Part shown: piece by piece, positions 18,862-27,941 of the stretch
Layout: each line of letters opens with the position of its first letter
Numbering within the stretch: position 1 is the first letter of the stretch
Source of the DNA: Thermophilibacter mediterraneus
GTDB taxonomy: Bacteria; Actinomycetota; Coriobacteriia; Coriobacteriales; Atopobiaceae
Length of the DNA: 64,000 nucleotides
Direction: 5' to 3'
NCBI RefSeq assembly: GCF_900119385.1
Contig: NZ_FPKO01000009.1
Coordinates: 1 to 64,000, forward strand
Program-made: the position numbers and the translations under genes
Notes under the pieces: model-generated
What the model saw: only the letters and a program-made list of their open reading frames with translations
Told to the model about the DNA's origin: nothing
Databases searched by the model: none

Positions 18862-21800
18862 CTACTCCCTCAGGCCGGTCCAGTCCTCGAAGCGGGTGCC
18901 CCCGACGCGCTCGTAGTCGTGCGCGTTGGTGGCCTCGACGACGTCGAAGAAGGCGTAGTGGTCCCGGCCGAGGTCGACGAACGTCCTGAGCTCGTCGAGG
19001 TGCTCGGTGGCCCACACCGTGTCGCAGGAGCGCCACAGCATGCGGTTGGTCACCATGGTGGCCTGGCCGCGGGTGATCGTGTCGTCCGGGCCGAAGCGGC
19101 CGGAGCCGTCCTGATAGCCGTAGATCCAGCCGAAGCTCGTGGCGCCCACGACGTAGTCGCGGTACCAGGCGTCCTCGGGGACGTCCACGAAGGCGTTCTC
19201 GCCCTCGAACTCGCCGTTCGAGAAGCGCATGGCGATGGCCACGAACTCCGCGCGGGTGATGGCGCGGTTTGGCTCGAAGGAGGTCGGGCCCGTGCCGTTG
19301 AGGATCCCGCGGGAGGCGAGCACCCTCACCGCCTCGGCGTAGTAGGCGCCCTCCGGGACGTCCTCGAAGGCCACGTCCCTGTCGCCCATCGACTTGTCGA
19401 GCAGCAGGTTGTAGAACATCTGCGCGACCTCGGCGCGGGTCATCGGGTTCTCGGGGCCGAACTTCCCGGAGCCGTCGCCGTAGCCGTGGAGGTAGGCCAC
19501 GTGGTCCGAGGCGTTCAGCCAGTCGGAGACGCCGGTCTCGTCGGGGCTCGCCGGGTCGCTGCCCCTCATGAACGTGACGGAGATGGTGTGGTCGTCATCG
19601 AGGTCCTCGAAGGTGTAGGAGCCGAGCTGGCGGTAGCTCACGCCGTCGACGGTGACGTCGCCGACGGTGTAGCCCTCGTCGGGGGTGATCGTGAACGTCA
19701 CGTCGGAGCCCGCGGCGTAGCTGCGCGTGCCGGACGGGCTGATGGAGCCGCCCTCGCCCGCCGTCGCGGTGATCTCGTAGTACTTGGTCGAGGGCGGCGT
19801 GACGGGGGTGTCGGGCTCGTCGGGCGCGTCCGTCTGCCAGACGATCGCGAAGGGCGAGAAGCCCGAGCGCGCCACAGTAAACTTGATTCCGTTCTCGGTG
19901 AACTCCGCCCTCATGTCCTCGAGCTCGCACGCGTCAATCGCCGCCTCGACGCCGGCCTGGCCCGAGATGCCATACTCTCTGTGCAGGTCCTTGTAGTGGA
20001 TCACGGCGAGGCCGGGGGTGCTCCCGTCCACCCCGGAGGGGTACGGAAGGTAGACCGTGGCGCCCTCCGCCGATGAGACCCACGCGTTGCCGTTGTGGGC
20101 GTCGACGAGGTCGAGGTAGTGGAACTCGTAGCTGTACCTGCGGTTGGCGCCGAGCTCCGGGAGAAGGCCGCTCTGCTCGGCCTTGTCCTCGAGAAGGCCC
20201 TGCCGGTCGGTGCCGTCGTCATCGACGAGGAGGTCGTCGTCGAGGATCTGGACGCCGCCCCGAGGGACCTGCCGGTCCTCGTCGTCGTTCGTGTAGAACA
20301 CGGACGACTCGGGGATGACGGCGGTCACCTCTGACACGGGCGTCGCGACGGGATCGGACTGCACGGGATGCGTATTCGTGCCTTCCTGGGCGTCCCCCAC
20401 GTTCTCGATGTAGCGAACGATGACCCTGCCGCCGAGCTCGCTGCTGATGGACACGTCGTTGCCGTTGACTTTCACGTCGGGATCGCCGCCGTCCCTCCAG
20501 GCGAGCTTGGCGACGTACTCTCCCGGCTCCGAGTCGTTCTCGGCCGGCTCGCCACCCAGGTCGGTGTAGCTCACCTGAAGAAGTTCCCTGAGGGCGGCCA
20601 GCCTCTCGTCGGGCGTCCCCCTTACTTCCTCGCCGCCAACGGTGAGCTCGGATATCTCGTCGAGGCAGTTGGTGAGCGTGTAGTCGGGGAAGCCGCCGGT
20701 TGCGTCGTAGTTGTCCTCCTGGCCCTGTCCGCCTCCGATGTAGACGGTCACGTCATCGGGAACGAGGGAGTACTCGCTGCTGTTGAAGAACATGACGGCG
20801 TAGGCCGTACTAGCCTTCGCGTCCCTGAGGGTCACGTCGATGGAGTCTCCGCCCTTGAGCTCGTGGAGGTGCAGCTGGGCATTATCAGCCATGGTCCCAT
20901 CGCTCTTGAGCTCGACGTAGGCAACGTAGATGCCGTGGCCATTGAACTCGTACTGGGGGTTGGAGGACGGGGTGAAGGTAAAGTGGGGAGAGCTGATGGT
21001 TGGACGGATCCATATCGCCGCTGCATCACCTCTTGTTGTGCCGAGGTCTATGCCCAGGGCCTCCCAGTCAGCCCTGCCCGTCTCACTTGTCACCATATCC
21101 TTGATTTGGTCCTTGACGGTAGAGCTGGCGTTCCCCAGCTTCATATCAGCATATCCCTCGTCAAGGCCAATTGCGCCAGAGTCAACCCCAACGACTCTCT
21201 CTTGGGTCAGGACCGCCGCGCCCACAAGTGCGTTCTCAAGATCATCTTTGGGCTCACCGCCCGAGATGTCTACGTTCATCTCCTTGTTGCCGCATATCTC
21301 GCCGCCGGAAATCCGAACATAGTTAGCATCTTCTGCAGTGTACGAGACGCCATTCTTCTCGTTGCCAGAAATCTTGCCACCATTCATGACGAAGAAGGAG
21401 CCGGAAGCATCAGGATTGCTCTCGACCTTTACCCCATTTGCATGGTTACCAGAAATCTCGCCACCGACCATGTTGAACTGGCCGTTCTTTCTTACGAACA
21501 CCGCACCATTAGACGACTCGTTGCCCGAGATGCGTCCTCCATACATCGTAAATATCGTGTCCCACGATGCACCGGGCCCCATCGTTCCGCCGCTACAAAC
21601 TGCTCCGCCACGGTCGGAGCCGCCCTGGACAACATTGTCCAAAATGTCTGCTCCATCAAACATGTCGACCGTAATATCGCGCCCGCCGCTATAGCTTCCA
21701 TACATGTGGAAGCCGCCGCACTGCTTCGCGGTGTTGTTGCGAATCGTTCCGTAGAAATCGATGGAGGTTCCCGCCTGAACGTACACCGTAGAGACCTCAG

Positions 21801-23151
21801 AATTATTCCTCTCTATGACGCAGGACTCACCGATGCGAACGCTCGCGTTTTCGGCGGCAATGCAGTAGCCGTTACCGCCGTCACTCGCCCTCAGAACGTT
21901 GCCGCGAATGGTGCCGTCAATCTCCGTAAGGAGGCCGTCCCCCTTCGTCTGGGAAATCTTCAGGGCGTGCCTGAGCTCGGTGTCCTCGATGACGCCGTCC
22001 ATGTCGAGCTTGGCGACGAGCACGTAGACGCCAGACCCGTTCTTGGCGGTGTCGGTCAATTCCGCCACGGTCCCCGTCGAGCCAATCGTCAGCGTGGACC
22101 CGTTCCTGGCGTGGACGCCGACGCCCTCCTCGCCCTGCCACATTTCGGTCGTTCCCTTGATGTGCCTGATTTCGCCGTTCATGTTCACGGTACCGCCGTC
22201 GAGGTAGATGCCCCGTCCGCTCATCGGGTTGTTCTCGGCGCCGCCGATATACGCTCCGTTATCGACGGTTATGCTCCCGCCCTGCACCCAGATGGCGCCT
22301 GCGGGACCAAAGTCGCTAACGGGCTGGTTGCCCGAACTGAGCACCGGATCTCCATCTGCGTCGAATATCGCCCCGCCTTTTTCCCGCTCGATGAGAGCGT
22401 CGTCGACGATCTTGCTGCCGGCCTTCATATGCAGAACCCCACCGGACACCCGGACCGCCGACATGCCGCCGAAGTTCTTCAGGGTCGCGCCCTCTTCGAG
22501 GGTAATCGTCGCTGTGTTGTTGTACGTGGCGATTATGGCGTCCTGGACGATGGAGGAATTGGGGATCTCCGTGCCCTTATGGGTGACGTTGCCCTCCTCG
22601 TCAACCTCCTCACCGACGGTCGTCGTGCCCTGGTCACCGTCTGTATCGACCTGGAGGAAGTAGGTTGCGCCGTCAACGCGCTTCCAGTCGTCGTCGAAGG
22701 TGATGTTCTTCAGGGTCAGAGACGACTCGAGCCTGAACTCGGAGCCGCCGACCTCGAGCATGGCGCCGTTGTACTCGCCCCGTGCCGGGTCAGTCGCGGT
22801 ATCGAACTTTTCGCCACGCGAGACGGTAACGGGGGAATCGCCAAGGCTTGTGATGGTGAGGTGCTTGTTCCAGAACCGCGCGGGGGCCGTCATGGTGAGG
22901 TTGTCCATCACGTAGATGGTGCCGTTGTCCTTTGCCACAGAGACAGCCGTGGCAAGCGAGGCAACCGGGCTTTCCTGTGTACCTTCGCCAGCCTCGTCGT
23001 CTCCGCCAGAGGACACGTACACCTCATCAAGCGAGTTCTCCACCGGTTTCGCCCACGCCGTCACCGGAATGACGCTCAGCGCGAGCACGAAAGCGCCGAG
23101 CAGCGCCGCGAGCCACCTCACCCTCCTCGTTCTTCTCGTCTTCTCTCTCAT
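18862..23151 (-). CDS. Secreted beta-helix surface protein with three SLH domains
   Basis: A 1,429-residue exported protein. A Sec signal peptide (basic start, hydrophobic core, cleavage after AWA near residue 34) is followed by a long right-handed beta-helix region (about 80-700) with repeated GGxISGN turns. A mixed domain region and an InlB_B-like repeat (YYEITATAGEGGSISPSG) precede three SLH domains that would bind cell-wall polymer: DHVAYLHGYGDGSGKFGPEN, the segment with NRAITRAEF, and WIYGYQDGSGRFGPDD. It is probably an adhesin or glycan-binding cell-surface protein. The coding sequence near 20.9-22.0 kb is visibly less GC-rich than its ends. The gene lies downstream of a winged-helix regulator. 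Confidence 0.88.
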   Translation of the reverse strand: MREKTRRTRRVRWLAALLGAFVLALSVIPVTAWAKPVENSLDEVYVSSGGDDEAGEGTQESPVASLATAVSVAKDNGTIYVMDNLTMTAPARFWNKHLTITSLGDSPVTVSRGEKFDTATDPARGEYNGAMLEVGGSEFRLESSLTLKNITFDDDWKRVDGATYFLQVDTDGDQGTTTVGEEVDEEGNVTHKGTEIPNSSIVQDAIIATYNNTATITLEEGATLKNFGGMSAVRVSGGVLHMKAGSKIVDDALIEREKGGAIFDADGDPVLSSGNQPVSDFGPAGAIWVQGGSITVDNGAYIGGAENNPMSGRGIYLDGGTVNMNGEIRHIKGTTEMWQGEEGVGVHARNGSTLTIGSTGTVAELTDTAKNGSGVYVLVAKLDMDGVIEDTELRHALKISQTKGDGLLTEIDGTIRGNVLRASDGGNGYCIAAENASVRIGESCVIERNNSEVSTVYVQAGTSIDFYGTIRNNTAKQCGGFHMYGSYSGGRDITVDMFDGADILDNVVQGGSDRGGAVCSGGTMGPGASWDTIFTMYGGRISGNESSNGAVFVRKNGQFNMVGGEISGNHANGVKVESNPDASGSFFVMNGGKISGNEKNGVSYTAEDANYVRISGGEICGNKEMNVDISGGEPKDDLENALVGAAVLTQERVVGVDSGAIGLDEGYADMKLGNASSTVKDQIKDMVTSETGRADWEALGIDLGTTRGDAAAIWIRPTISSPHFTFTPSSNPQYEFNGHGIYVAYVELKSDGTMADNAQLHLHELKGGDSIDVTLRDAKASTAYAVMFFNSSEYSLVPDDVTVYIGGGQGQEDNYDATGGFPDYTLTNCLDEISELTVGGEEVRGTPDERLAALRELLQVSYTDLGGEPAENDSEPGEYVAKLAWRDGGDPDVKVNGNDVSISSELGGRVIVRYIENVGDAQEGTNTHPVQSDPVATPVSEVTAVIPESSVFYTNDDEDRQVPRGGVQILDDDLLVDDDGTDRQGLLEDKAEQSGLLPELGANRRYSYEFHYLDLVDAHNGNAWVSSAEGATVYLPYPSGVDGSTPGLAVIHYKDLHREYGISGQAGVEAAIDACELEDMRAEFTENGIKFTVARSGFSPFAIVWQTDAPDEPDTPVTPPSTKYYEITATAGEGGSISPSGTRSYAAGSDVTFTITPDEGYTVGDVTVDGVSYRQLGSYTFEDLDDDHTISVTFMRGSDPASPDETGVSDWLNASDHVAYLHGYGDGSGKFGPENPMTRAEVAQMFYNLLLDKSMGDRDVAFEDVPEGAYYAEAVRVLASRGILNGTGPTSFEPNRAITRAEFVAIAMRFSNGEFEGENAFVDVPEDAWYRDYVVGATSFGWIYGYQDGSGRFGPDDTITRGQATMVTNRMLWRSCDTVWATEHLDELRTFVDLGRDHYAFFDVVEATNAHDYERVGGTRFEDWTGLRE

Positions 23152-23253
23152 AGACAGTCTCCTTTCCCCCGATAGCTGTCCTTCTGTGCATATGGGAGGG
23201 GCTCCGTCGAGCTGCCGAGGCGCTCGGGTTCGTCCCGTCGAAGCCCCGGGCCC

Positions 23254-23688
23254 TCACCTGGACGGGCGACGCGATGTCGTACGGTAGCGGCTCGGAAGCT
23301 GCCCGCCGCGGCCGTCGAAGCGCATCTCTACCTCGATGTAACCGCGATCGCGTAGGTCCGCGACCAGCCTGTTTATGGTTTGAACGTTTCTGCCCAGGCG
23401 CTCGGCGAGCTCACGCTTGGTGCACGTGAGGCCTCCCGACACGGCGGTCTCCGCCGCAATCAGGCGCAGAAGCTGCTCCTGGGTCTTGGTGAACTCGCGC
23501 TTTCTGGATGCCCGACGGCCTTCCTCCGAGCAGCGGTCACGGGCAGAGCCTCCGCTCGCCCCCGCATGTGCGCTACCTAGGCGCGAGGACTCTCGGGGAG
23601 AACCCCCCCCCGCTCGAGTCATTCTGGGCATCGGCACGGCGGACGCCGGGGCAACGGTGCTGTCGCGCTTGATGTCAAGGCGCTCCAT
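23254..23688 (-). CDS. Winged-helix DNA-binding protein
   Basis: A 144-residue protein. The first 60 residues are a low-complexity Ser/Ala/Arg/Gly region. The C-terminal 75 residues form a winged helix: TKTQEQLLRLIAAETAV, the helix-turn-helix CTKRELAERLGRNVQTINRL, then the wing GYIEVEMRFDGRGGQ. ATG 23688 is preceded by GGGGAGGAG, better than the GTG at 23703. It sits 102 bp upstream of the surface-protein gene on the same strand and probably controls it. The exact family (MarR-like or replication-initiator-like) is uncertain. Confidence 0.75.
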   Translation of the reverse strand: MERLDIKRDSTVAPASAVPMPRMTRAGGGSPRESSRLGSAHAGASGGSARDRCSEEGRRASRKREFTKTQEQLLRLIAAETAVSGGLTCTKRELAERLGRNVQTINRLVADLRDRGYIEVEMRFDGRGGQLPSRYRTTSRRPSR

Positions 23689-23776
23689 ACGCTCCTCCCC
23701 CACGTCGCTCGGGCCGCCGACGCAGCGCTAGCGTCAAGCGCCCTGAATGCTTTCAGGCAACTTTATCGCTTCCGAC

Positions 23777-23810
23777 GAAACACGAAAACTGGGGGGTATA
23801 TTTTCGTTTC
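23777..23810 (-). promoter_or_regulatory. Candidate operator upstream of the winged-helix gene
   Basis: Inverted repeat ACGAAAA (23782-23788) and TTTTCGT (23801-23807), flanked by GAAAC and TTC, in an AT-rich stretch about 90-120 bp upstream of the regulator's start. The central GGGGGGTATA may overlap a promoter. Autoregulation is inferred. Confidence 0.4.
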
Positions 23811-23936
23811 TGCTCACTCTGAGGAAACTCGCAGGTAGAAGGCATGAAACGAATCTTCGTTCCCCCCTGCGCTTACTCGCGAGCGGCAAGGTCCGATCGC
23901 TCTCTTTGCGCAAAGCCGCGCTCAGCACAGCCACAC

Positions 23937-23973
23937 GAAAACAGGTCAGAGACCAAAAACGGCCTCTGACCTG
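23937..23973 (-). terminator. Intrinsic terminator after tRNA-Thr
   Basis: 10-bp stem CAGGTCAGAG/CTCTGACCTG with a central AAAAAC loop region and a TTTT run in the transcribed direction, 10 nt after the tRNA. It is one of the few terminators here with a T tract. Confidence 0.8.
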
Positions 23974-23983
23974 CTGCAATCAC

Positions 23984-24059
23984 TGGAGCCAGCAATCGGA
24001 CTCGAACCGATGACCCCCGCTTTACGAGAGCGGTGCTCTACCAACTGAGCTATGCTGGC
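23984..24059 (-). tRNA. tRNA-Thr (anticodon CGT)
   Basis: Complete 76-nt cloverleaf with encoded CCA. The acceptor stem is GCCAGCA/TGCTGGC, the D stem GCTC/GAGC, the anticodon stem CCGCT/AGCGG and the T stem ATCGG/CCGAT. The anticodon loop CTCGTAA gives CGT, reading ACG (Thr). The discriminator base is T. A terminator follows. Confidence 0.97.
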
Positions 24060-24165
24060 GCGGTCACTAATCATACGAGAACCGGCGTCTGCGCGCAAGC
24101 ATGTTTTTCTCGCCCCCGCGCCTCCTGTCGCGCGCACGTGCGCCGCCCGACGCCCGCACTCGACG

Positions 24166-25356
24166 CTAGAGCAGGCGCAGCACGCCGCGCACGAGGCGCT
24201 CGAAGTCCTCGGCGTGCCGACCGGCCGCCTCGAGGACGCTCTCGTGAGAGACGCCGGTGGCGCCGGACTCGTTGGCGGCCAGCGTGAGCCCGAGCACGTT
24301 CATGTCGAGGGCACGCGCCATGATCACCTCGCACACCGTGCTCATGCCCACGTAGGAGACGCCGAGCGTGCGCAGCGCCGCCACCTCGGCCGGCGTCTCG
24401 AAGCACGGGCCGAGCACCCCCGCGTAGACGCCCTCCTCCACGGCGATGCCGAGGTCGTCCGCAACGCCGCGCGCGAGCGTCCGCAGGTAGGGCGAGTAGG
24501 CGTCGTTCATGTCCACGAAGGGGCTCTCGACGTCGCGCAGGCCGTCCCACTCCGCGAGCGGGTTGCGCCCCGTGAGGTTGATCTGGTCGGTGAGGATGCC
24601 AAGGCCCACGTGCGCCTGCCCCGGCACCGCCCCGGTCGCGCACGCAAAGACGATGTCGCGGCAGCCCAGATGGTGCGCGTGGCGCACGAGCGCCGTCACC
24701 TCCGCCGCGCTGTAGCCCTGGTAGAGGTGGATGCGGCCCGGGTACACGACCACGGGCACGTCGTCGATCGTTCCCACCGTGGCCTCGAAGCGATGCCCCT
24801 CGACGGGCTTCGCCGACATCGGGAAGCCCTCGATGTCGCGGTAGTCGATCCTGCGAACCGGGCGCACGAGGCTGCCCAGGTGCCCGAGGCCCGACCCCAG
24901 CACGATGGCGACGGGATGCTCGACGCTCGGCTTGCACGACTTCACGGTGTCCTCGGTGACCACGCAGACCCCCTCCTCCTCGAGCCGCGCGGCAAAGACG
25001 CCGCGGCCCGGAACAAGTCTTCCAGAATACGTCCCATCGTAGACGAGTCCGACCCCGCAGGAGGGGCTCTTTGCCTTGAGCACGGCCAAGGAGACCGGCG
25101 AGCGTCCCAGCGCGTCCAGGCACCGGCGCGCCCCGAGGTCGAACTCGCGCGTCACGTCGCGCCCGTCGGAGAGGTACACCCTTCCCTCTCGCTGCTCGGC
25201 CGGGGGCCTCGGGACGGGCAGCCCGCTCGCTGTCTCTGGGCACACGCGCACGACCTCGACCTTCTGCGCGAGCTCAATCACCTCCGAGATGGGCTTGGAG
25301 CCCCCGTCGTAGCGGACGGGGGCGCCAAGCAGGCACGAGCTTATCGCGACGCGCAT
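24166..25356 (-). CDS. DUF523 domain fused to purine nucleoside phosphorylase
   Basis: A 396-residue fusion. Residues 1-145 are a DUF523 domain (SSCLLGAPVRYDGGSK, CPETASGLPVPRPPAE, AKSPSCG with its conserved Cys). Residues 148-396 are a class I purine nucleoside phosphorylase, starting HPVAIVLGSGLGHLG and including GRIHLYQGY, GLGILTDQINLTG and the Glu-containing GPCFETPAE. The phosphorylase cleaves purine nucleosides with phosphate. DUF523 function is unknown, though its conserved Cys residues suggest metal or sulfur chemistry. The start overlaps the upstream stop (ATGA), so the genes are coupled. Confidence 0.88.
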   Translation of the reverse strand: MRVAISSCLLGAPVRYDGGSKPISEVIELAQKVEVVRVCPETASGLPVPRPPAEQREGRVYLSDGRDVTREFDLGARRCLDALGRSPVSLAVLKAKSPSCGVGLVYDGTYSGRLVPGRGVFAARLEEEGVCVVTEDTVKSCKPSVEHPVAIVLGSGLGHLGSLVRPVRRIDYRDIEGFPMSAKPVEGHRFEATVGTIDDVPVVVYPGRIHLYQGYSAAEVTALVRHAHHLGCRDIVFACATGAVPGQAHVGLGILTDQINLTGRNPLAEWDGLRDVESPFVDMNDAYSPYLRTLARGVADDLGIAVEEGVYAGVLGPCFETPAEVAALRTLGVSYVGMSTVCEVIMARALDMNVLGLTLAANESGATGVSHESVLEAAGRHAEDFERLVRGVLRLL

Positions 25357-26372
25357 CACGACGCCACCAGCGAGCCGATCTGGATGGTCGCGCCCGACAG
25401 CAGGTTGCGCGTGTAGGTCTGCCACTCGTCGCTCACCTGCGAGTACGCCTCGGAGTAGAGGCTCGAGGCGACGTTGTAGGCGGCCTCGGCGGCGGCGTAG
25501 GTGGCGGAGTCCGCGGTGATCTCGTAGGACGAGAGCGTGGCGTAGTAGCTGCCGTCCGTGCGCGCCCACGTCCCCGTCTCGCTGTCCCACTCGTCGCCGA
25601 GAAGGGCGATGATGTAGCTGGCGTACTCGGCGGTGGGGGTGTCCTCGGCGCCCTCCTCGGGCTCGGTCGGCGCGCTGGGCTGGTCGGGGAGCTCGGTCTC
25701 GCAGACGGCGTCGCGCAGCTTCTCCACGAGGACGCGCTGCTCGAGCATGGCGCGCACGGACTCCTCGTCCATGCCGTAGCTCTCGGCGATGCTCGCGATG
25801 TCGGAGCTGCCGAGGGTCTGCTCCGCGTACGAGGAGAGCTCGTCGTCGCTCGCCGTGATGCCGCGGCGCTCGGCGTCCTGGAGGATGATCTCGTTCTGCG
25901 CGTAGACGAGCACGTTGGCGGCGGCGGGCACGCTGTAGGAGCCGTCGTCGTTGAGGGCGGTGTCGAGCTCCGAGCCTCCGCTCGTGATGACCTCGCGCGC
26001 GGTCACGTTGGTCGTGACGCCATCGAACGTGTAGGTCGCGATGGTGCTGTCGAGTTCGCTTGACGAGAGCGAGGTCTTGCCCTCAAGTGCGATGGTGGAC
26101 GCGCCCCCGAGCCCGAAGTGCCCGAGCGCCACGCCCGCGACGAGCGCGATCACGCACACGGCCACCCAGATGGGCGTCGAGAGCGTGCGGCGGGGCGCGG
26201 GGGCGCCGTCAGGGCCGTCAGAGCCCTCCGCGTCCGCGGCGAGGGCGTCGTCGGCCGCGCCGTCCTTCTCGTCCCTCACGTCCTTCTCGCCGTCTGCGGG
26301 CCCCTGCTCGACCGGGGACTGCTCGTCCCTCTCGTCGCCGCCCTGGGCGAGCTCGTCGCGCTTACCTGCCAT
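25356..26372 (-). CDS. Membrane-anchored SurA/PrsA-like protein
   Basis: A 338-residue protein with an acidic cytoplasmic N terminus of about 65 residues, one transmembrane helix (IWVAVCVIALVAGVALGHFG) and an extracytoplasmic helical domain. The pattern SAYAQNEII...AERRGITASDDELSSYAEQTLG resembles the SurA_N region of peptidyl-prolyl isomerase chaperones, but no PPIase domain is seen. ATG 26372 follows GGGAGGG. It is coupled to the DUF523-phosphorylase gene by a 4-bp overlap. A role as a surface folding factor is only inferred. Confidence 0.65.
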   Translation of the reverse strand: MAGKRDELAQGGDERDEQSPVEQGPADGEKDVRDEKDGAADDALAADAEGSDGPDGAPAPRRTLSTPIWVAVCVIALVAGVALGHFGLGGASTIALEGKTSLSSSELDSTIATYTFDGVTTNVTAREVITSGGSELDTALNDDGSYSVPAAANVLVYAQNEIILQDAERRGITASDDELSSYAEQTLGSSDIASIAESYGMDEESVRAMLEQRVLVEKLRDAVCETELPDQPSAPTEPEEGAEDTPTAEYASYIIALLGDEWDSETGTWARTDGSYYATLSSYEITADSATYAAAEAAYNVASSLYSEAYSQVSDEWQTYTRNLLSGATIQIGSLVAS

Positions 26373-26501
26373 TGGTACCCTCCCACTCATACCGGACGCG
26401 CCCCACGGACGCGCCCGTCACCTGCACGAATGCTACGATGCTATGCCCCGCCGGCCCGCGCGCGGAGCCCCGTTCGCACGCTCCGCGGGACCGGCACAAT
26501 C

Positions 26502-27065
26502 CTACGAGAGAGCTTGAAGGATCTCGTTGGAGAAGGACTTGATGTAGCCGGCACCGTTCTTGGTGTCAAAGCCCACGCGCGCCGCGAGCGCGCGCTTGGT
26601 GTCCTCGGACGGGCTGCCCTCGGCGAGGCCGAGCAGCGCCGCGAGCATGTCGCGGTACTCGGCGTCGCCGTGATAGCACTGGATGGCCTCGTCGATGAGG
26701 GGCCAGACCTCGTCGGAGCGCTCCGGGGAGGTCGATCCGAGGCGGCACAGGAACTTGAACGCCGCGAGGCGCACCGTCGCCGACCCGTCGTCGAACAGGG
26801 AGGCCTCCGCGCCGTCAAAGGCGTCCGCCACGGCGTCGGGGTCGCTCTGGGCGATGTCGGTGAGCGCGTCGAGGATCTCCCAGCGCGTCTGGGCCTCGGG
26901 GCGGAACAGGGCGTCGATGAGGGCCTCGACGTGGGGCTTCACCACGGCGGGGTTGCTGTGCGCGGCGAGGGCGATCGTGTGGGCGACCTCCTGGCGGCGT
27001 CGCCTGCTCGAGCCGGAGAGCTCCTCGACGAGGCCCGAGATGTTCGGGGTTTCGATGTCTGCCAT
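26502..27065 (-). CDS. HEAT-repeat protein
   Basis: A 187-residue all-helical protein with repeating pairs of helices (TIALAAHSNPAVVKPHVEALIDAL, ILDALTDIAQSDPDAVADAF, AAFKFLCRLG), which look like HEAT or Armadillo-type scaffold repeats. No catalytic motif is seen. It lies 15 bp downstream of the NYN gene on the same strand, so the two may be co-expressed. I do not recognise a named family. Confidence 0.65.
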   Translation of the reverse strand: MADIETPNISGLVEELSGSSRRRRQEVAHTIALAAHSNPAVVKPHVEALIDALFRPEAQTRWEILDALTDIAQSDPDAVADAFDGAEASLFDDGSATVRLAAFKFLCRLGSTSPERSDEVWPLIDEAIQCYHGDAEYRDMLAALLGLAEGSPSEDTKRALAARVGFDTKNGAGYIKSFSNEILQALS

Positions 27066-27080
27066 GCTTGCGTGTCCTTC

Positions 27081-27863
27081 CTACTCGCAGAACCCGTCGA
27101 CGACGGCCGTGCCGCTCTTGGGGTCCTGGTGAATCTCGATGAAGCCGAGCTTGGCTGCCTCGCGCAGCAGCGCCGTGAACGAGCGGTAGCCGTACGACGC
27201 CTCGGAGAACTGCGGGCGCTTGCGCTTCATCGTGTCCTTGAGGCGCGACGCCAGGATGAAGCTGTCGCTCTCGCGCTGGAGAGCGTCGATGGTCTCGAAG
27301 AGCAGCTGGTAGCAGCTCTGGCGCTCCTTCGGGACCTTGCCCTGGAAGTCGGGGATGCCGGCCTTGCGCGTGAGGTCCTCGTAGAAGATGAACTCGTCGC
27401 AGACCTCCGTGAGCAGCGAGCTCGTGGCGTCCTTCATGCCCACGCCGATCACGGTCTTGCCGAACTCCTTGAGCTTGGCGACGAGCGGCGAGAAGTCGGA
27501 GTCGCCGGAGAGGATGGCAAAGGTGTCGATGTGGTCCTTGGTGAGGCAGATCTCCATGGCGTCCACCGCGAGGCGGATGTCGGCGGAGTTCTTGCCCGTG
27601 AAGGCTCGGTCGGGAATCTCGATGAGCTCGATGCCGAGCTCGTGCAGCGGCGTGATGGCGTCCGAGAAGCGCTGCCAGTCGCAGTAGGCGCGCTTGGCCG
27701 TGATGCGACCCTTGTCGACGAGCCGCTCGAAGATGAGCTTGACGTCGGGCAGCGGGCCCGGCTCCTGGTGCCCGTTGCGCTTGCGGCGCCCGGTGCCCAG
27801 GGCGAGGTTCTCGAAGTCGATGAGCACCGCGATGGAGCTCTGGGGGATGTCCGTGTCGTTCAT
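27081..27863 (-). CDS. NYN-domain protein with C-terminal OST-HTH (LOTUS) domain
   Basis: A 260-residue protein. The N-terminal NYN (PIN-like) domain has the acidic metal-binding residues expected of a nuclease: VLIDFENL, the NSADIRLAVDAME segment and ILSGDSDFSPLV. The C-terminal region (about 180-260), including ASRLKDTMKRKRPQFSEASYGYRSFTALL, is an OST-HTH/LOTUS-like winged helix that binds RNA. It is likely to be an RNA-processing or decay enzyme; the target is unknown. It precedes the HEAT protein in the same direction. Confidence 0.85.
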   Translation of the reverse strand: MNDTDIPQSSIAVLIDFENLALGTGRRKRNGHQEPGPLPDVKLIFERLVDKGRITAKRAYCDWQRFSDAITPLHELGIELIEIPDRAFTGKNSADIRLAVDAMEICLTKDHIDTFAILSGDSDFSPLVAKLKEFGKTVIGVGMKDATSSLLTEVCDEFIFYEDLTRKAGIPDFQGKVPKERQSCYQLLFETIDALQRESDSFILASRLKDTMKRKRPQFSEASYGYRSFTALLREAAKLGFIEIHQDPKSGTAVVDGFCE

Positions 27864-27941
27864 TGGGGTGGTGGCGCTCCTTACGTGTGCGTGCGGGACG
27901 TGCGGCGGCGCCGTGCGCGGGTCGCGCGGCGCCGCGCGGGG

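Noticed and set aside
18700-24059. Genomic island integrated at tRNA-Thr
   Set aside because: I could not find a second copy of the tRNA 3' end near the left side of the surface-protein region and there is no integrase gene.
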